From NCBI GenBank assembly GCA_937868455.1, contig CALMMO010000075.1, forward strand, positions 1 to 14,142: DNA of 14,142 nucleotides, in the 5' to 3' direction. Below, in pieces: positions 7,715 through 14,142 of this stretch. The DNA is from an uncultured Marmoricola sp. (GTDB taxonomy: Bacteria; Actinomycetota; Actinomycetes; Propionibacteriales; Nocardioidaceae). The number at the start of each line of letters is the position of its first letter. Within the stretch, counting starts at the first letter, position 1. A program made the position numbers and the translations under genes. The notes beneath the pieces are model-generated. The model ran no database searches and had not been told where the DNA came from. It saw only the letters and a program-made list of their open reading frames with translations.

Positions 7715-8746
7715 CTAGGCAAGCAGGCGGGCAGCCTGCGCTGCCCAATAAGTCAGCACGATGTCGGCCCCGGCGCGACGAATCGAAGTCAACGTCTCCA
7801 CGATGGCTGCATCACGATCGATCCACCCCTGGGCCACTGCGGCCTCAACCATGGCGTATTCACCCGAGACGTTGTAGGCCGCCACCGGCACATCAACCGC
7901 AGCACGCACTTGGCTGATCACGTCCAGGTAGCCCAACGCAGGCTTCACCATCACGATGTCAGCACCTTGCTCAACGTCGAGCAACGCCTCCAACACACCC
8001 TCGCGGCCGTTGCGCGGATCCTGTTGATAGGTGCGACGGTCGCCCACCAGCGAGGAGTCAACGGCCTCACGGAAGGGTCCATAGAACGCCGAGGCGTACT
8101 TCGCCGAATAGGCCAAGATCACCACATCCTCGTGGCCGGCCGAATCCAGCGCCTCACGAATCACCCCAACTTGGCCGTCCATCATGCCGCTGGGAGCGAC
8201 CACGTCTGCGCCAGCGTTTGCCTGAGCAACCGCCATGCGGGCGTACAACTCCAGCGATGAGTCGTTGTCCACGACGTCGCTCGCCTTCGCTCGCGTAAAA
8301 ATCCCGCTGGATTCTTTGGCGGACTGGCTGCCGCTCGCCTTCGCTCGCACCAAAATCCCGCAGTGCCCATGGTCCGTGAACTCATCCGCACACGTATCCG
8401 CCATCACCGAAATCGCGTCGCCCACTTCGGCTTTGACCCAACCCAGTGCCTGGTTCAAGATCCCCTCGGGATCAACCGCGCCACTAGCTTCGGCGTCCTT
8501 GACCTCCGGCACACCGAAGAGCATCAGCCCGCCTAGGCCCAGTTCAGCAGCCTCGTTCGCGGCAGCCAACAGGGTCGCCCGCGAGTGCTGCACGACCCCA
8601 GGCATGCTCGAAATTGCGATCGGTTCGATCGCGCCCTCGCGCACGAAGACCGGCAAGATCAGTTGGCTGGGTCGTAGCGAGGTTTCGGCGACGAGCTCAC
8701 GCAGTGCCGGCGTGCGCCGCAGCCTGCGCGGACGCCGCGTGATCAC
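7715..8746 (-). CDS. hemB: Delta-aminolevulinic acid dehydratase HemB with an in-frame repeat insertion
   Basis: Porphobilinogen synthase, which condenses two 5-aminolevulinate molecules. Both Schiff-base lysines are present: Lys216 in SAKYASAFYGPF and Lys268 in MVKPALGYLD. The metal loop DTCADEFTDHGHCG (117-130) has Cys119 and Cys129, with Asp121 in place of the middle zinc cysteine of zinc-type enzymes. The length of 343 exceeds the usual 320-330. The excess is explained by residues 131-158, between the metal loop and the conserved VDND; this stretch is normally about seven residues. It consists of two copies of a GI(L/F)xxRAKAS segment, 18 residues apart, encoded by two near-identical 30-base repeats. 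The frame is kept and all catalytic residues remain, so the enzyme is probably active. The start is GTG 8746, overlapping the hemD TGA. Confidence 0.95.
   Translation of the reverse strand: MITRRPRRLRRTPALRELVAETSLRPSQLILPVFVREGAIEPIAISSMPGVVQHSRATLLAAANEAAELGLGGLMLFGVPEVKDAEASGAVDPEGILNQALGWVKAEVGDAISVMADTCADEFTDHGHCGILVRAKASGSQSAKESSGIFTRAKASDVVDNDSSLELYARMAVAQANAGADVVAPSGMMDGQVGVIREALDSAGHEDVVILAYSAKYASAFYGPFREAVDSSLVGDRRTYQQDPRNGREGVLEALLDVEQGADIVMVKPALGYLDVISQVRAAVDVPVAAYNVSGEYAMVEAAVAQGWIDRDAAIVETLTSIRRAGADIVLTYWAAQAARLLA
8278..8361 (-). repeat. Pair of 30-base direct repeats inserted in frame in hemB
   Basis: Copy A covers 8278-8307 and copy B 8332-8361 on the plus-strand numbering. 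They match at 27 of 30 bases; the only differences are three adjacent bases (gta versus acc). A 24-base spacer separates them, giving a 54-base period, exactly 18 codons. On the coding strand the unit starts GCGGGATTTT and ends GCGAGCGAAGGCGAGCG, the latter a near-symmetrical purine-rich GAGCGAAGGCGAG core. Translated, the two copies cover residues 129-139 and 147-157. The insertion has no counterpart in ordinary HemB proteins known to me. It could be a local duplication or a small dispersed element that tolerates being translated. Confidence 0.8.
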
Positions 8747-10359
8747 TTCGACGAAGCCCGGCGACGCGTCGCGGGACGACGCTCCGAGGGCTTGGTGACG
8801 GGCAGACCCGACTCGACCATGGCTGCGCGGCGGGCGTTGCCGAAGTCAGCAAGTGCCTCAACCAAGGCCTCGACGCTGGGCGTGGGAGCAAGTACGTCGA
8901 CTCGCAACCCGTTCTCCTCAGCAGTCTTAGCCGTTGCCGGACCGATCACCGCGATCACCGTCGACGCGTGCGGCTTGCCAGCGATCCCGACCAGATTGCG
9001 CACGGTCGAGGACGAGGTGAACACCACGGCATCAAACTTGCCGCTCTTGATCGCTTCGCGAATGGGCGCCGGCGGCGGGGCCGCGCGCACTGTGCGGTAA
9101 GCCGTGACGTCGTCGACCTCCCAGCCGAGATCAATCAACCCGGCCACGAGGTTTTCGGTGGCAATGTCAGCGCGCGGCAAGAAGACCCGGTTGATCGGGT
9201 CGAGCATCTCGTCGTACTCAGGCCACTCGGCAAGCAAACCTGCAGCCGACTGCTCACCGGCAGGCATGAGGTCAGCGCGCAAGCCCCAGTCTTCGATGGC
9301 CGCGGCAGTCTTTTCGCCCACCGCAGCAATCTTGAGTCCCGAGAACGCACGAGCGTCGAGGCCATAGTCGTCGAACTTCTCGCGCACCGCCTTGACTGCG
9401 TTGATGGAGGTGAAGGCGACCCACTCGTAGCGGCCCTCGACGAGGCCACGGATGGCCTTATCCATCTGCAATGGGTTGCGCGGGGGCTCCACCGAAATCG
9501 TGGGCACTTCGTCAGGCACTGCGCCGTGACCGCGCAACGAAGCCGACAAGGTGCCGGCCTGTTCCTTGGTGCGAGGCACCAGCACTCGCCACCCGAACAG
9601 CGGCTTGGTCTCAAACCACGACAGCGTCTCGCGCATGTTGACCACGTCGCCCACGACCATGACGCTCGATTCGTCGAGGCGGGCGTTGCGCGCCTCGGAC
9701 ACGATCGACTCCAAGGTGCCAGCCACACTCACCTGGTCGGTGGTGGTGCCTCGGCAGGTCAACGAGACCGGGGTGTTGCCGGGCTTGCCTGCCTCGATCA
9801 GCCCCGAAGCCACACCGGCGAGGCATTGAGCCGAGCCCAACACGACGAGCGTCGAGCAGCCAGAGTAGGAGGCCCAATCGATCGTGGCGACCGAGCTAGG
9901 CAGGCACCGCACAACGGCCATGGAGGCCTGATCGTTGGTGGCCACGGGCATCCCGGCGTAGGCCGGAACCGCAACTGCCTCCGACACGCCCGGAACGATC
10001 TCGAAGCCAATGCCGGCCTTGGCCACAGCACTGGCTTCCTCCGCCACGCTGGACCACAATGCGGCGTCACCGGCGACCAGACGCACCACGCGGTGGCCGG
10101 CCTTAGCGGCCGCAATCGCCTGCTTCACGCGCCCGGCTTGAGCCAGATCGAGAGCGCCACCGAAGGCACCATCGATCAACTCGGCGCTGGTGTTAAGCCC
10201 AGCGACAAGCGCCTCGTGGTCGGGGGCGTCAGTCATGATCACCTGCGCCTCACGGATCAAGTCAGCCGCTTTGAGGGTCAACAGACCGGGGTCACCCGGT
10301 CCGGTGCCGACAAAGCTGACCCACCCTTGAGAGTTTGCGGTGATGGACGAATTGGGCAT
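8743..10359 (-). CDS. hemD: Fused uroporphyrinogen-III C-methyltransferase-like / uroporphyrinogen-III synthase (CobA-HemD)
   Basis: Two-domain protein of 538 residues. The N-terminal half (about 10-240) is a tetrapyrrole methylase fold with FVGTGPGDPGLLTLKAADLI near residues 15-34. The C-terminal half (about 250-510) is HemD, which cyclises and inverts ring D of hydroxymethylbilane; VLVPRTKEQAG, the TSINAVKAV region and LPRADIATENL mark it. This fusion is standard in actinobacteria. The methylase half is degenerate: the usual GGDPFVFGRGGEE loop is replaced by AGDAALWSSVAEEA, so its SAM-dependent activity, and hence a siroheme or cobalamin branch, is doubtful. The HemD activity is well supported. 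I chose ATG 10359, four bases after the hemC stop; ATG 10389 would add ten residues inside hemC. The basic C-terminal tail (RRPATRRRASSK) is a low-complexity extension. The stop overlaps hemB. Confidence 0.93.
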   Translation of the reverse strand: MPNSSITANSQGWVSFVGTGPGDPGLLTLKAADLIREAQVIMTDAPDHEALVAGLNTSAELIDGAFGGALDLAQAGRVKQAIAAAKAGHRVVRLVAGDAALWSSVAEEASAVAKAGIGFEIVPGVSEAVAVPAYAGMPVATNDQASMAVVRCLPSSVATIDWASYSGCSTLVVLGSAQCLAGVASGLIEAGKPGNTPVSLTCRGTTTDQVSVAGTLESIVSEARNARLDESSVMVVGDVVNMRETLSWFETKPLFGWRVLVPRTKEQAGTLSASLRGHGAVPDEVPTISVEPPRNPLQMDKAIRGLVEGRYEWVAFTSINAVKAVREKFDDYGLDARAFSGLKIAAVGEKTAAAIEDWGLRADLMPAGEQSAAGLLAEWPEYDEMLDPINRVFLPRADIATENLVAGLIDLGWEVDDVTAYRTVRAAPPPAPIREAIKSGKFDAVVFTSSSTVRNLVGIAGKPHASTVIAVIGPATAKTAEENGLRVDVLAPTPSVEALVEALADFGNARRAAMVESGLPVTKPSERRPATRRRASSK

Positions 10360-10363
10360 GGGA

Positions 10364-11296
10364 TTACTCGCTCGCCTTCGAAGAAACATGAATCAAATCG
10401 GCTGCCCCGTCCTCGAGCATGAGGGCTGCCAGGTTCTGGCCGACCTCCACACTGTGGTCCGGGGAGCCTGTGATGGAACGTCGCACTGACGAGGTGCCGT
10501 CGAGGCTCAGCGCAATCGCGCGCAGCCACAACTCCTCACCTTCGTCGCCCTCGACGATCTCGGCCACTGCCCCCACTGGTGCCGAACATCCGGCTTCGAG
10601 GGCAGCCAACAAGGCACGTTCTGCCGCGACCGCCGCATGGGTGGCGGGGTCGTCGAGTTGTGCCAGATCGGCTCGCAGCAAGTGGTCATCGCTACGAGTT
10701 TCGATCGCTAACGCGCCTTGTCCGGGCGCGGGAAGCATGAGAAGTGGGTCAAGCGTTTCGGTGATCGCCTCGGTGCGTCCGATGCGAGCCAGTCCGGCCC
10801 GAGCCAAGATGACCGCATCAAGTTCGCCTTCGGCCACCTTGTTCATTCGGGTGTCGACGTTGCCGCGAATTTCGCGTACGTCGAAGCTCATCCCGAGTGC
10901 ATGCAGTTGGGCAGCGCGCCGAGGTGACCCGGTGCCGATCGATGAGCCGGCAGGTAGCTCAGAGAGCGTGAGTCCATCGCGGGCAACCAGTGCATCTCGC
11001 GAGTCCTCGCGAGTCGGCACCGCAGCCAAAGCGATGCCATCGGCGGGTTGGGTTGGCAGATCCTTCATCGAGTGCACAGCGACATCGATCGATCCATCAA
11101 GCAGAGCTTCGCGAAGAGCGCTCACGAAAACCCCGGTGCCACCCAGGGTGGCCAGCGGTGCACTGCTGCGATCACCGTGAGTGCTCACCGTGACCATTTC
11201 GACCTCACGCCCAAGTTGGGTGCGGATCAGGTCAGCCACGTGTCCACTTTGCGTGCGTGCGAGCAGCGACCCTCGGGTGCCGAGTTTGATCATCAT
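10364..11296 (-). CDS. hemC: Hydroxymethylbilane synthase (porphobilinogen deaminase) HemC
   Basis: Polymerises four porphobilinogens to hydroxymethylbilane in the cytoplasm. It has 310 residues, normal for the family. The dipyrromethane cofactor cysteine is Cys237 in LEAGCSAPVG. The N-terminal IKLGTRGSLLARTQS, the HSMKDLP loop (75-81) with the Asp region following, and the IGTGSPRRAAQL arginine cluster (120-131) are all intact. ATG 11296 overlaps the hemA TGA as ATGA; a second ATG follows immediately. The stop TAA at 10364-10366 lies four bases before the hemD start. The last codons (SSKASE) are encoded by a sequence sharing 13 bases with the hemB repeat core. Confidence 0.96.
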   Translation of the reverse strand: MMIKLGTRGSLLARTQSGHVADLIRTQLGREVEMVTVSTHGDRSSAPLATLGGTGVFVSALREALLDGSIDVAVHSMKDLPTQPADGIALAAVPTREDSRDALVARDGLTLSELPAGSSIGTGSPRRAAQLHALGMSFDVREIRGNVDTRMNKVAEGELDAVILARAGLARIGRTEAITETLDPLLMLPAPGQGALAIETRSDDHLLRADLAQLDDPATHAAVAAERALLAALEAGCSAPVGAVAEIVEGDEGEELWLRAIALSLDGTSSVRRSITGSPDHSVEVGQNLAALMLEDGAADLIHVSSKASE

Positions 11297-12582
11297 CGGG
11301 CTCCCTGCGTGAGGGTGACCGGAGTCGTGACGGCATCGACCGCATCTGGGTCAAGTGCGAAGAGTTCAGCCAAGGCGGTGGCGTAGGAAACCGTCTTAGG
11401 TTCGGCTGCCAATTCCTTGACCCGAACTGTCGGCTGATGGATCAGTTTGTCGGCGACGCGTCGTACGGTCTGAGCGACCTCTGAGAGCTCAGCATCACTC
11501 AGCGACGGCACGCGGGTGCGCAGTCGTTCGATCTCGGCGTCGACAACAGAAGTCGCCATGCCACGCAAGGCCACCAGCGTGGGCGTGACGCTGGCAGAAC
11601 GCCGAGCGGCCACAAACGCAGCCAGTTCCTCGGCAACAATCGCGCGCACGTCGGCCAACGCTGGCTCCGCACCCTCATCGGGGGTTTGGGACAGCGTCGC
11701 CAAGCTGATCAGGTGCGCGCGCTCAAGTTCAGCCACTGATGGGTCAATGTCGTGCGGGAGAGCCAAGTCGACCAGCACCACGTCATGGCCGACCGCGGCA
11801 ATGGCTTCGCGGCCGATGATGACACCGGCAGCCCCCGTGCACGAGATCACGATGTGCGCGTCGACCAGGGCCTCAGCAAGTTGCTCGAAGGGGTGGGCCG
11901 TTGCGTCGTGGTTGTGCGCCAACTGCAGCGCGCGATCAAAGCTCCGGTTGACGATGACGACGTCAGCACCTGCGCGTGAGGTCGTGGCGACCGCAAGGGC
12001 TGCCAACGATCCAGCACCAACAACAACCGCCCGCCGGCCAGCCAGATCACCAAGCACGGTGCTCGCCTGAGCTAACGCAGCAGTGACCATAGACGGCGCA
12101 GAGTGGTCGATCTCGGTCTCAGCGTGGGCACGTTTGCCAACGCGCAGTGCCTGTTGGAACAACGAGTTCAGAGCTGGCCCAATCGTGCCGACCTCTTGAC
12201 CACGAGTCAGTGCGTCGCGGGCTTGCCCCAGGATCTGGCCCTCACCGATGGCCATCGAGTCGAGCCCGGCAGCAACGTTGAACAGATGTGCGACGGCGCC
12301 ATCGTCGTAGTGGACGTAGAGGTGCGGCAGAAGTTCGCCGAGGTCACCACCCAGGCGATCACTCAGGAGCCGACCGACTGCTTCGGTGCCGCTGTGGAAT
12401 CGCTCGACGTCGGCGTACACCTCAATGCGATTGCACGTGGCCAGCACCGCCGCCTCGCTGATGTGATCGTGGTCGGTGACCGCGATTGCCAACTTGTCAG
12501 CCTCGTCTGCCGACAGCGCGAGGCGCTCCAGGAGCGCGACGGGGGCCGAACGATGCGACACCCCCACAACCAACACGCTCAT
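11293..12582 (-). CDS. hemA: Glutamyl-tRNA reductase HemA
   Basis: First and usually rate-controlling enzyme of the C5 pathway, reducing glutamyl-tRNA(Glu) to glutamate-1-semialdehyde with NADPH. It has 429 residues. The catalytic cysteine is Cys50 in ATCNRIEVYA. GEGQILGQ is at 113-120, followed by a Rossmann NADPH site GAGSLAALA at about 189-197. The C-terminal part (about 320-425) is the helical dimerisation domain. ATG 12582 overlaps the rex stop as ATGA, placing it second in the operon directly behind the redox regulator. This is the arrangement described for the Streptomyces rex-hemACD operon. Confidence 0.96.
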   Translation of the reverse strand: MSVLVVGVSHRSAPVALLERLALSADEADKLAIAVTDHDHISEAAVLATCNRIEVYADVERFHSGTEAVGRLLSDRLGGDLGELLPHLYVHYDDGAVAHLFNVAAGLDSMAIGEGQILGQARDALTRGQEVGTIGPALNSLFQQALRVGKRAHAETEIDHSAPSMVTAALAQASTVLGDLAGRRAVVVGAGSLAALAVATTSRAGADVVIVNRSFDRALQLAHNHDATAHPFEQLAEALVDAHIVISCTGAAGVIIGREAIAAVGHDVVLVDLALPHDIDPSVAELERAHLISLATLSQTPDEGAEPALADVRAIVAEELAAFVAARRSASVTPTLVALRGMATSVVDAEIERLRTRVPSLSDAELSEVAQTVRRVADKLIHQPTVRVKELAAEPKTVSYATALAELFALDPDAVDAVTTPVTLTQGAR

Positions 12583-13247
12583 CCCCAGGCCACCTTCGTA
12601 GGTGCCTGCGGCTGCGCGGCGAGTTTGCGCTGCTCGTGGTAGGCCAGGATCTGCAGTTCGCTGGCCAAATCAACCTTGCGCACTGCGACGCCCTCGGGCA
12701 CTGACAACACCACCGGCGCGAAGTTCAAGATGCTCGTGAGCCCGGCCGCGACCATGCGGTCAGCGACACCCTGGGCCGAAGAAGCCGGAGTGGCGATGAC
12801 ACCAATCGCGACGTGGTGGGTGGCCACGATTTCTTCAAGTTCATCGAAAGCTCGCACCGGAATGCCAGCCACGTTCTCGAGTTGGCGGTTCGGATCAGCA
12901 TCAAGCAGCGCCACCGTGGTGAAGCCGCGCGATGAGAACCCTGAGTAGTTGGCCAGCGCGTGGCCGAGGTTGCCGATGCCGACGATGACCACGGGCCAGT
13001 CTTGAGTCAGGCCGATCTCGCGGGCGATGTGGTAGCGCAGGTACTCAACGTCGTACCCGACGCCGCGGGTGCCATAGGACCCGAGATAGGAAAGGTCTTT
13101 GCGCAGTTTGGCGGAGTTGACCCCCGCAGCTGCGGCGAGTTCCTCACTAGAGCACGTCGTGGTCGAAGCCTCAGCAAGTGCGCCAAGTGCCCGCAGGTAC
13201 ACCGGAAGGCGAGCGATGGTCGCCTCCGGGATGCGAGTCGTTGTCAC
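12579..13247 (-). CDS. rex: Redox-sensing transcriptional repressor Rex
   Basis: Dimeric repressor that leaves DNA when NADH is high relative to NAD+. It has 222 residues. The N-terminal winged helix (about 1-80) includes the recognition segment NSAKLRKDLSYLGSYGTRGVGY (about 44-65) typical of Rex. The Rossmann NAD(H)-binding motif VGIGNLGHAL is at 89-98. The C-terminal helix with VDLASELQIL is the domain-swapped helix of the dimer. The start is GTG 13247, with GGAG about ten bases upstream. The stop overlaps hemA. A candidate Rex operator lies about 80 bases upstream, so autoregulation together with heme genes is likely. Confidence 0.95.
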   Translation of the reverse strand: MTTTRIPEATIARLPVYLRALGALAEASTTTCSSEELAAAAGVNSAKLRKDLSYLGSYGTRGVGYDVEYLRYHIAREIGLTQDWPVVIVGIGNLGHALANYSGFSSRGFTTVALLDADPNRQLENVAGIPVRAFDELEEIVATHHVAIGVIATPASSAQGVADRMVAAGLTSILNFAPVVLSVPEGVAVRKVDLASELQILAYHEQRKLAAQPQAPTKVAWG

Positions 13248-13317
13248 TGGCTGTGTGCTCCATGTTCATCGGCCGCGGGAGTATTGGATCCCGTGTCACG
13301 GCGATGGATTCCGGGCC

Positions 13318-13347
13318 ACTGTAAGAGCTTGTGAACGCGAGAACCAA
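13318..13347 (-). promoter_or_regulatory. Candidate promoter of the rex-hem operon
   Basis: On the minus strand a -35-like TTGGTT (13347-13342) and a -10-like TACAGT (13323-13318) are 18 bases apart. Each matches four of six consensus positions, which is modest. The support comes from position: it is in the only sizeable gap before rex, and the Rex-operator-like site falls inside its spacer. An eight-base palindrome CACATGTG at 13370-13377 lies just upstream. Confidence 0.4.
13329..13346. promoter_or_regulatory. Candidate Rex operator
   Basis: The 18 bases read TTGTGAACGCG followed by AGAACCA. The left arm is a perfect match to the actinobacterial Rex operator TTGTGAACGCGTTCACAA as I recall it; the right arm keeps about half the positions, giving 14 of 18 overall. 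It lies 81 bases upstream of the rex start and within the spacer of the best promoter candidate, where a bound dimer would block RNA polymerase. The match is seen in the sequence; function is inferred from the known autoregulated rex-hem operon of Streptomyces. Confidence 0.6.
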
Positions 13348-13428
13348 AACGAGAGAACCTTTGCGCTATCACATGTGGGAAGAGTCACGAACACCGGGTC
13401 CGAGCTAGCCCAACCGGGCTGTGATCTG

Positions 13429-13650
13429 CTAGCCGAGCGCTGCGCGAAGTTGCTCCTCGGACAAGAACCAGTCGCTCAACTCCACGCCGTCGACTGCCGT
13501 GACCGGGATCCGGGTGCGGTATCGGGCCTCAAGTTCTGGGTCGGTCGTGATGTCGATCAAACGAAATTCGTCTCCGCACACGCGCCGTACGACGTCGAGC
13601 ACGTCGTGACACAGGTGGCAGCCCTCGCGGCTATAGACGACAACCCGCAT
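13429..13650 (-). CDS. Glutaredoxin-like protein with CxxC
   Basis: Small cytoplasmic thiol-redox protein of 73 residues. VVVYSREGCHLCHDV has the redox pair Cys11-His-Leu-Cys14 after the first beta strand. TRIPVTAVDG near 46-55 holds the conserved cis-proline region of the glutaredoxin-like (DUF836) fold. The substrate is unknown. A gene of this type in front of the hemA cluster is also recalled in mycobacteria. The start is ATG 13650; an in-frame TGA lies two codons upstream and a GGGG stretch about eight to eleven bases upstream. It points the same way as rex but is separated by 181 bases containing the candidate rex promoter, so it is probably a separate transcription unit. A short hairpin follows its stop. 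Confidence 0.88.
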   Translation of the reverse strand: MRVVVYSREGCHLCHDVLDVVRRVCGDEFRLIDITTDPELEARYRTRIPVTAVDGVELSDWFLSEEQLRAALG

Positions 13651-13726
13651 GACTCACGCCCCGATCAGAGATTCGCACGCCTCGCACAGCACGTGAGGAG
13701 TGTTTCACGCAGTTCAGGCAGAGGTG

Positions 13727-14142
13727 ATGCCTAGGCTGATCCTTGTGAACCACCGACCAGCAAACCTCACCAAGCGTTCGGTGATGGCGGGGCAAGCCGC
13801 GGCGTCGGCAGCTGAGGTTGAAGCGGCTTTGGCGGTGCCATTAGACGCCACCGCTGCGGCCTTCTTTGATGTCGACAACACGATCATGCAGGGCGCTTCG
13901 ATCTTTCATTTGGCTCGCGGTCTGCATCGGCGCAAGTTCTTCACGACCAAAGACATCGTGGGCGCCGCCTGGAAGCAGGCCTACTTCCGTGTGGTGGGCG
14001 TTGAGGACCCGGCGCACGTGGCCCAAGCACGCACCGAGGCACTCAGCTTCATCGCAGGACACACCGTGGCTGAACTCGAGGCGCTAGGCGCAGAGATCTT
14101 TGAGGAGGCCATGGCCGAGAAGATCTGGCCAGGCACCAAGGC
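13727..14142 (+). CDS. HAD-IB family phosphatase (SerB-like), N-terminal part (off right edge)
   Basis: Haloacid-dehalogenase superfamily hydrolase, 138 codons visible. The catalytic DxDxT motif reads FFDVDNT with nucleophile Asp48 and acid/base Asp50 (numbered from ATG 13727), followed by MQGASIFHLARGL. The long helical cap then begins (EDPAHVAQARTEAL, VAELEALGAEIFEE). This resembles the actinobacterial SerB-like HAD-IB proteins, some of which are phosphoserine phosphatases; the substrate cannot be set from this half. The start is uncertain: ATG 13727 has GAGG only two bases before it, while GTG 13745 has AGG nine bases before it, and ATG 13784 is also possible. Residues before the DxDxT motif are unconserved. 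It is divergent from the glutaredoxin-like gene across about 76 bases. Confidence 0.85.
   Translation, partial: MPRLILVNHRPANLTKRSVMAGQAAASAAEVEAALAVPLDATAAAFFDVDNTIMQGASIFHLARGLHRRKFFTTKDIVGAAWKQAYFRVVGVEDPAHVAQARTEALSFIAGHTVAELEALGAEIFEEAMAEKIWPGTK

Noticed and set aside
8968..10422. A 484-codon open frame on the plus strand opposite hemD
   Set aside because: It is antisense to a clear CobA-HemD fusion. Its translation is rich in Arg, His and Gly without domain motifs, as expected for a shadow frame in high-GC DNA.
10419..11180. A 253-codon plus-strand frame opposite hemC
   Set aside because: Shadow of hemC; the translation is Ser/Arg/Ala rich with no recognisable family.
13407..13420. 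Hairpin AGCCC-AACC-GGGCT after the glutaredoxin-like gene as a terminator
   Set aside because: The stem has only five pairs and no T tract follows in the direction of transcription; too weak to call.
13404..13433. Two GCTAGC palindromes 24 bases apart
   Set aside because: Six-base palindromes are frequent; one overlaps a stop codon and there is no further symmetry between them.

Overview
This window comes from a high-GC Actinomycetota chromosome. The evidence is the gene content and order: rex, hemA, hemC, a cobA-hemD fusion, hemB, hemL, a histidine phosphatase, a TlpA-like lipoprotein, ccdA, resB and ccsB, with menA and menE nearby. From memory, this closely parallels the M. tuberculosis hem/ccs/men region, which lacks rex. 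I cannot place the organism below phylum level.

Layout: positions 1-510 hold the N-terminal part of menE on the minus strand, running off the left edge. Positions 544-1926 hold three plus-strand genes: menA, a DUF4229-like membrane protein, and a 57-residue membrane protein. The last one converges on ccsB and overlaps its 3' end by 24 bases. From 1903 to 13247 one long minus-strand series runs, in transcription order, rex-hemA-hemC-hemD-hemB, then a 90-base gap, then hemL-phosphatase-TlpA-ccdA-resB-ccsB. Eight of the ten junctions in this series are 4-base ATGA or GTGA overlaps. A glutaredoxin-like gene lies upstream of rex on the same strand. At the right edge a divergent HAD-family phosphatase runs off the window.

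How the genes fit together: HemA, HemL, HemB, HemC and HemD take glutamyl-tRNA to uroporphyrinogen III. The TlpA-like protein, CcdA, ResB and CcsB form a System II cytochrome c maturation route that attaches heme to apocytochromes outside the membrane. MenA and MenE make menaquinone. Rex senses NADH/NAD+. A Rex-operator-like site sits inside a plausible promoter in front of rex, so the whole respiratory-cofactor operon may be redox controlled.

Two things are out of the ordinary. First, 1453-1491 is not genomic: it is a T10 spacer followed by the complete 29-base Illumina P5 oligonucleotide, a sequencing or assembly artefact that removes the true start of the DUF4229 gene. Second, hemB carries an in-frame insertion directly after its metal-binding DHGHCG motif, built from two 30-base direct repeats (27 of 30 identical). 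It adds about 20 residues and may be a dispersed protein-coding repeat element. A shorter match to the repeat core lies at the hemC stop codon. Otherwise the window is housekeeping; I found no undescribed multi-gene system.
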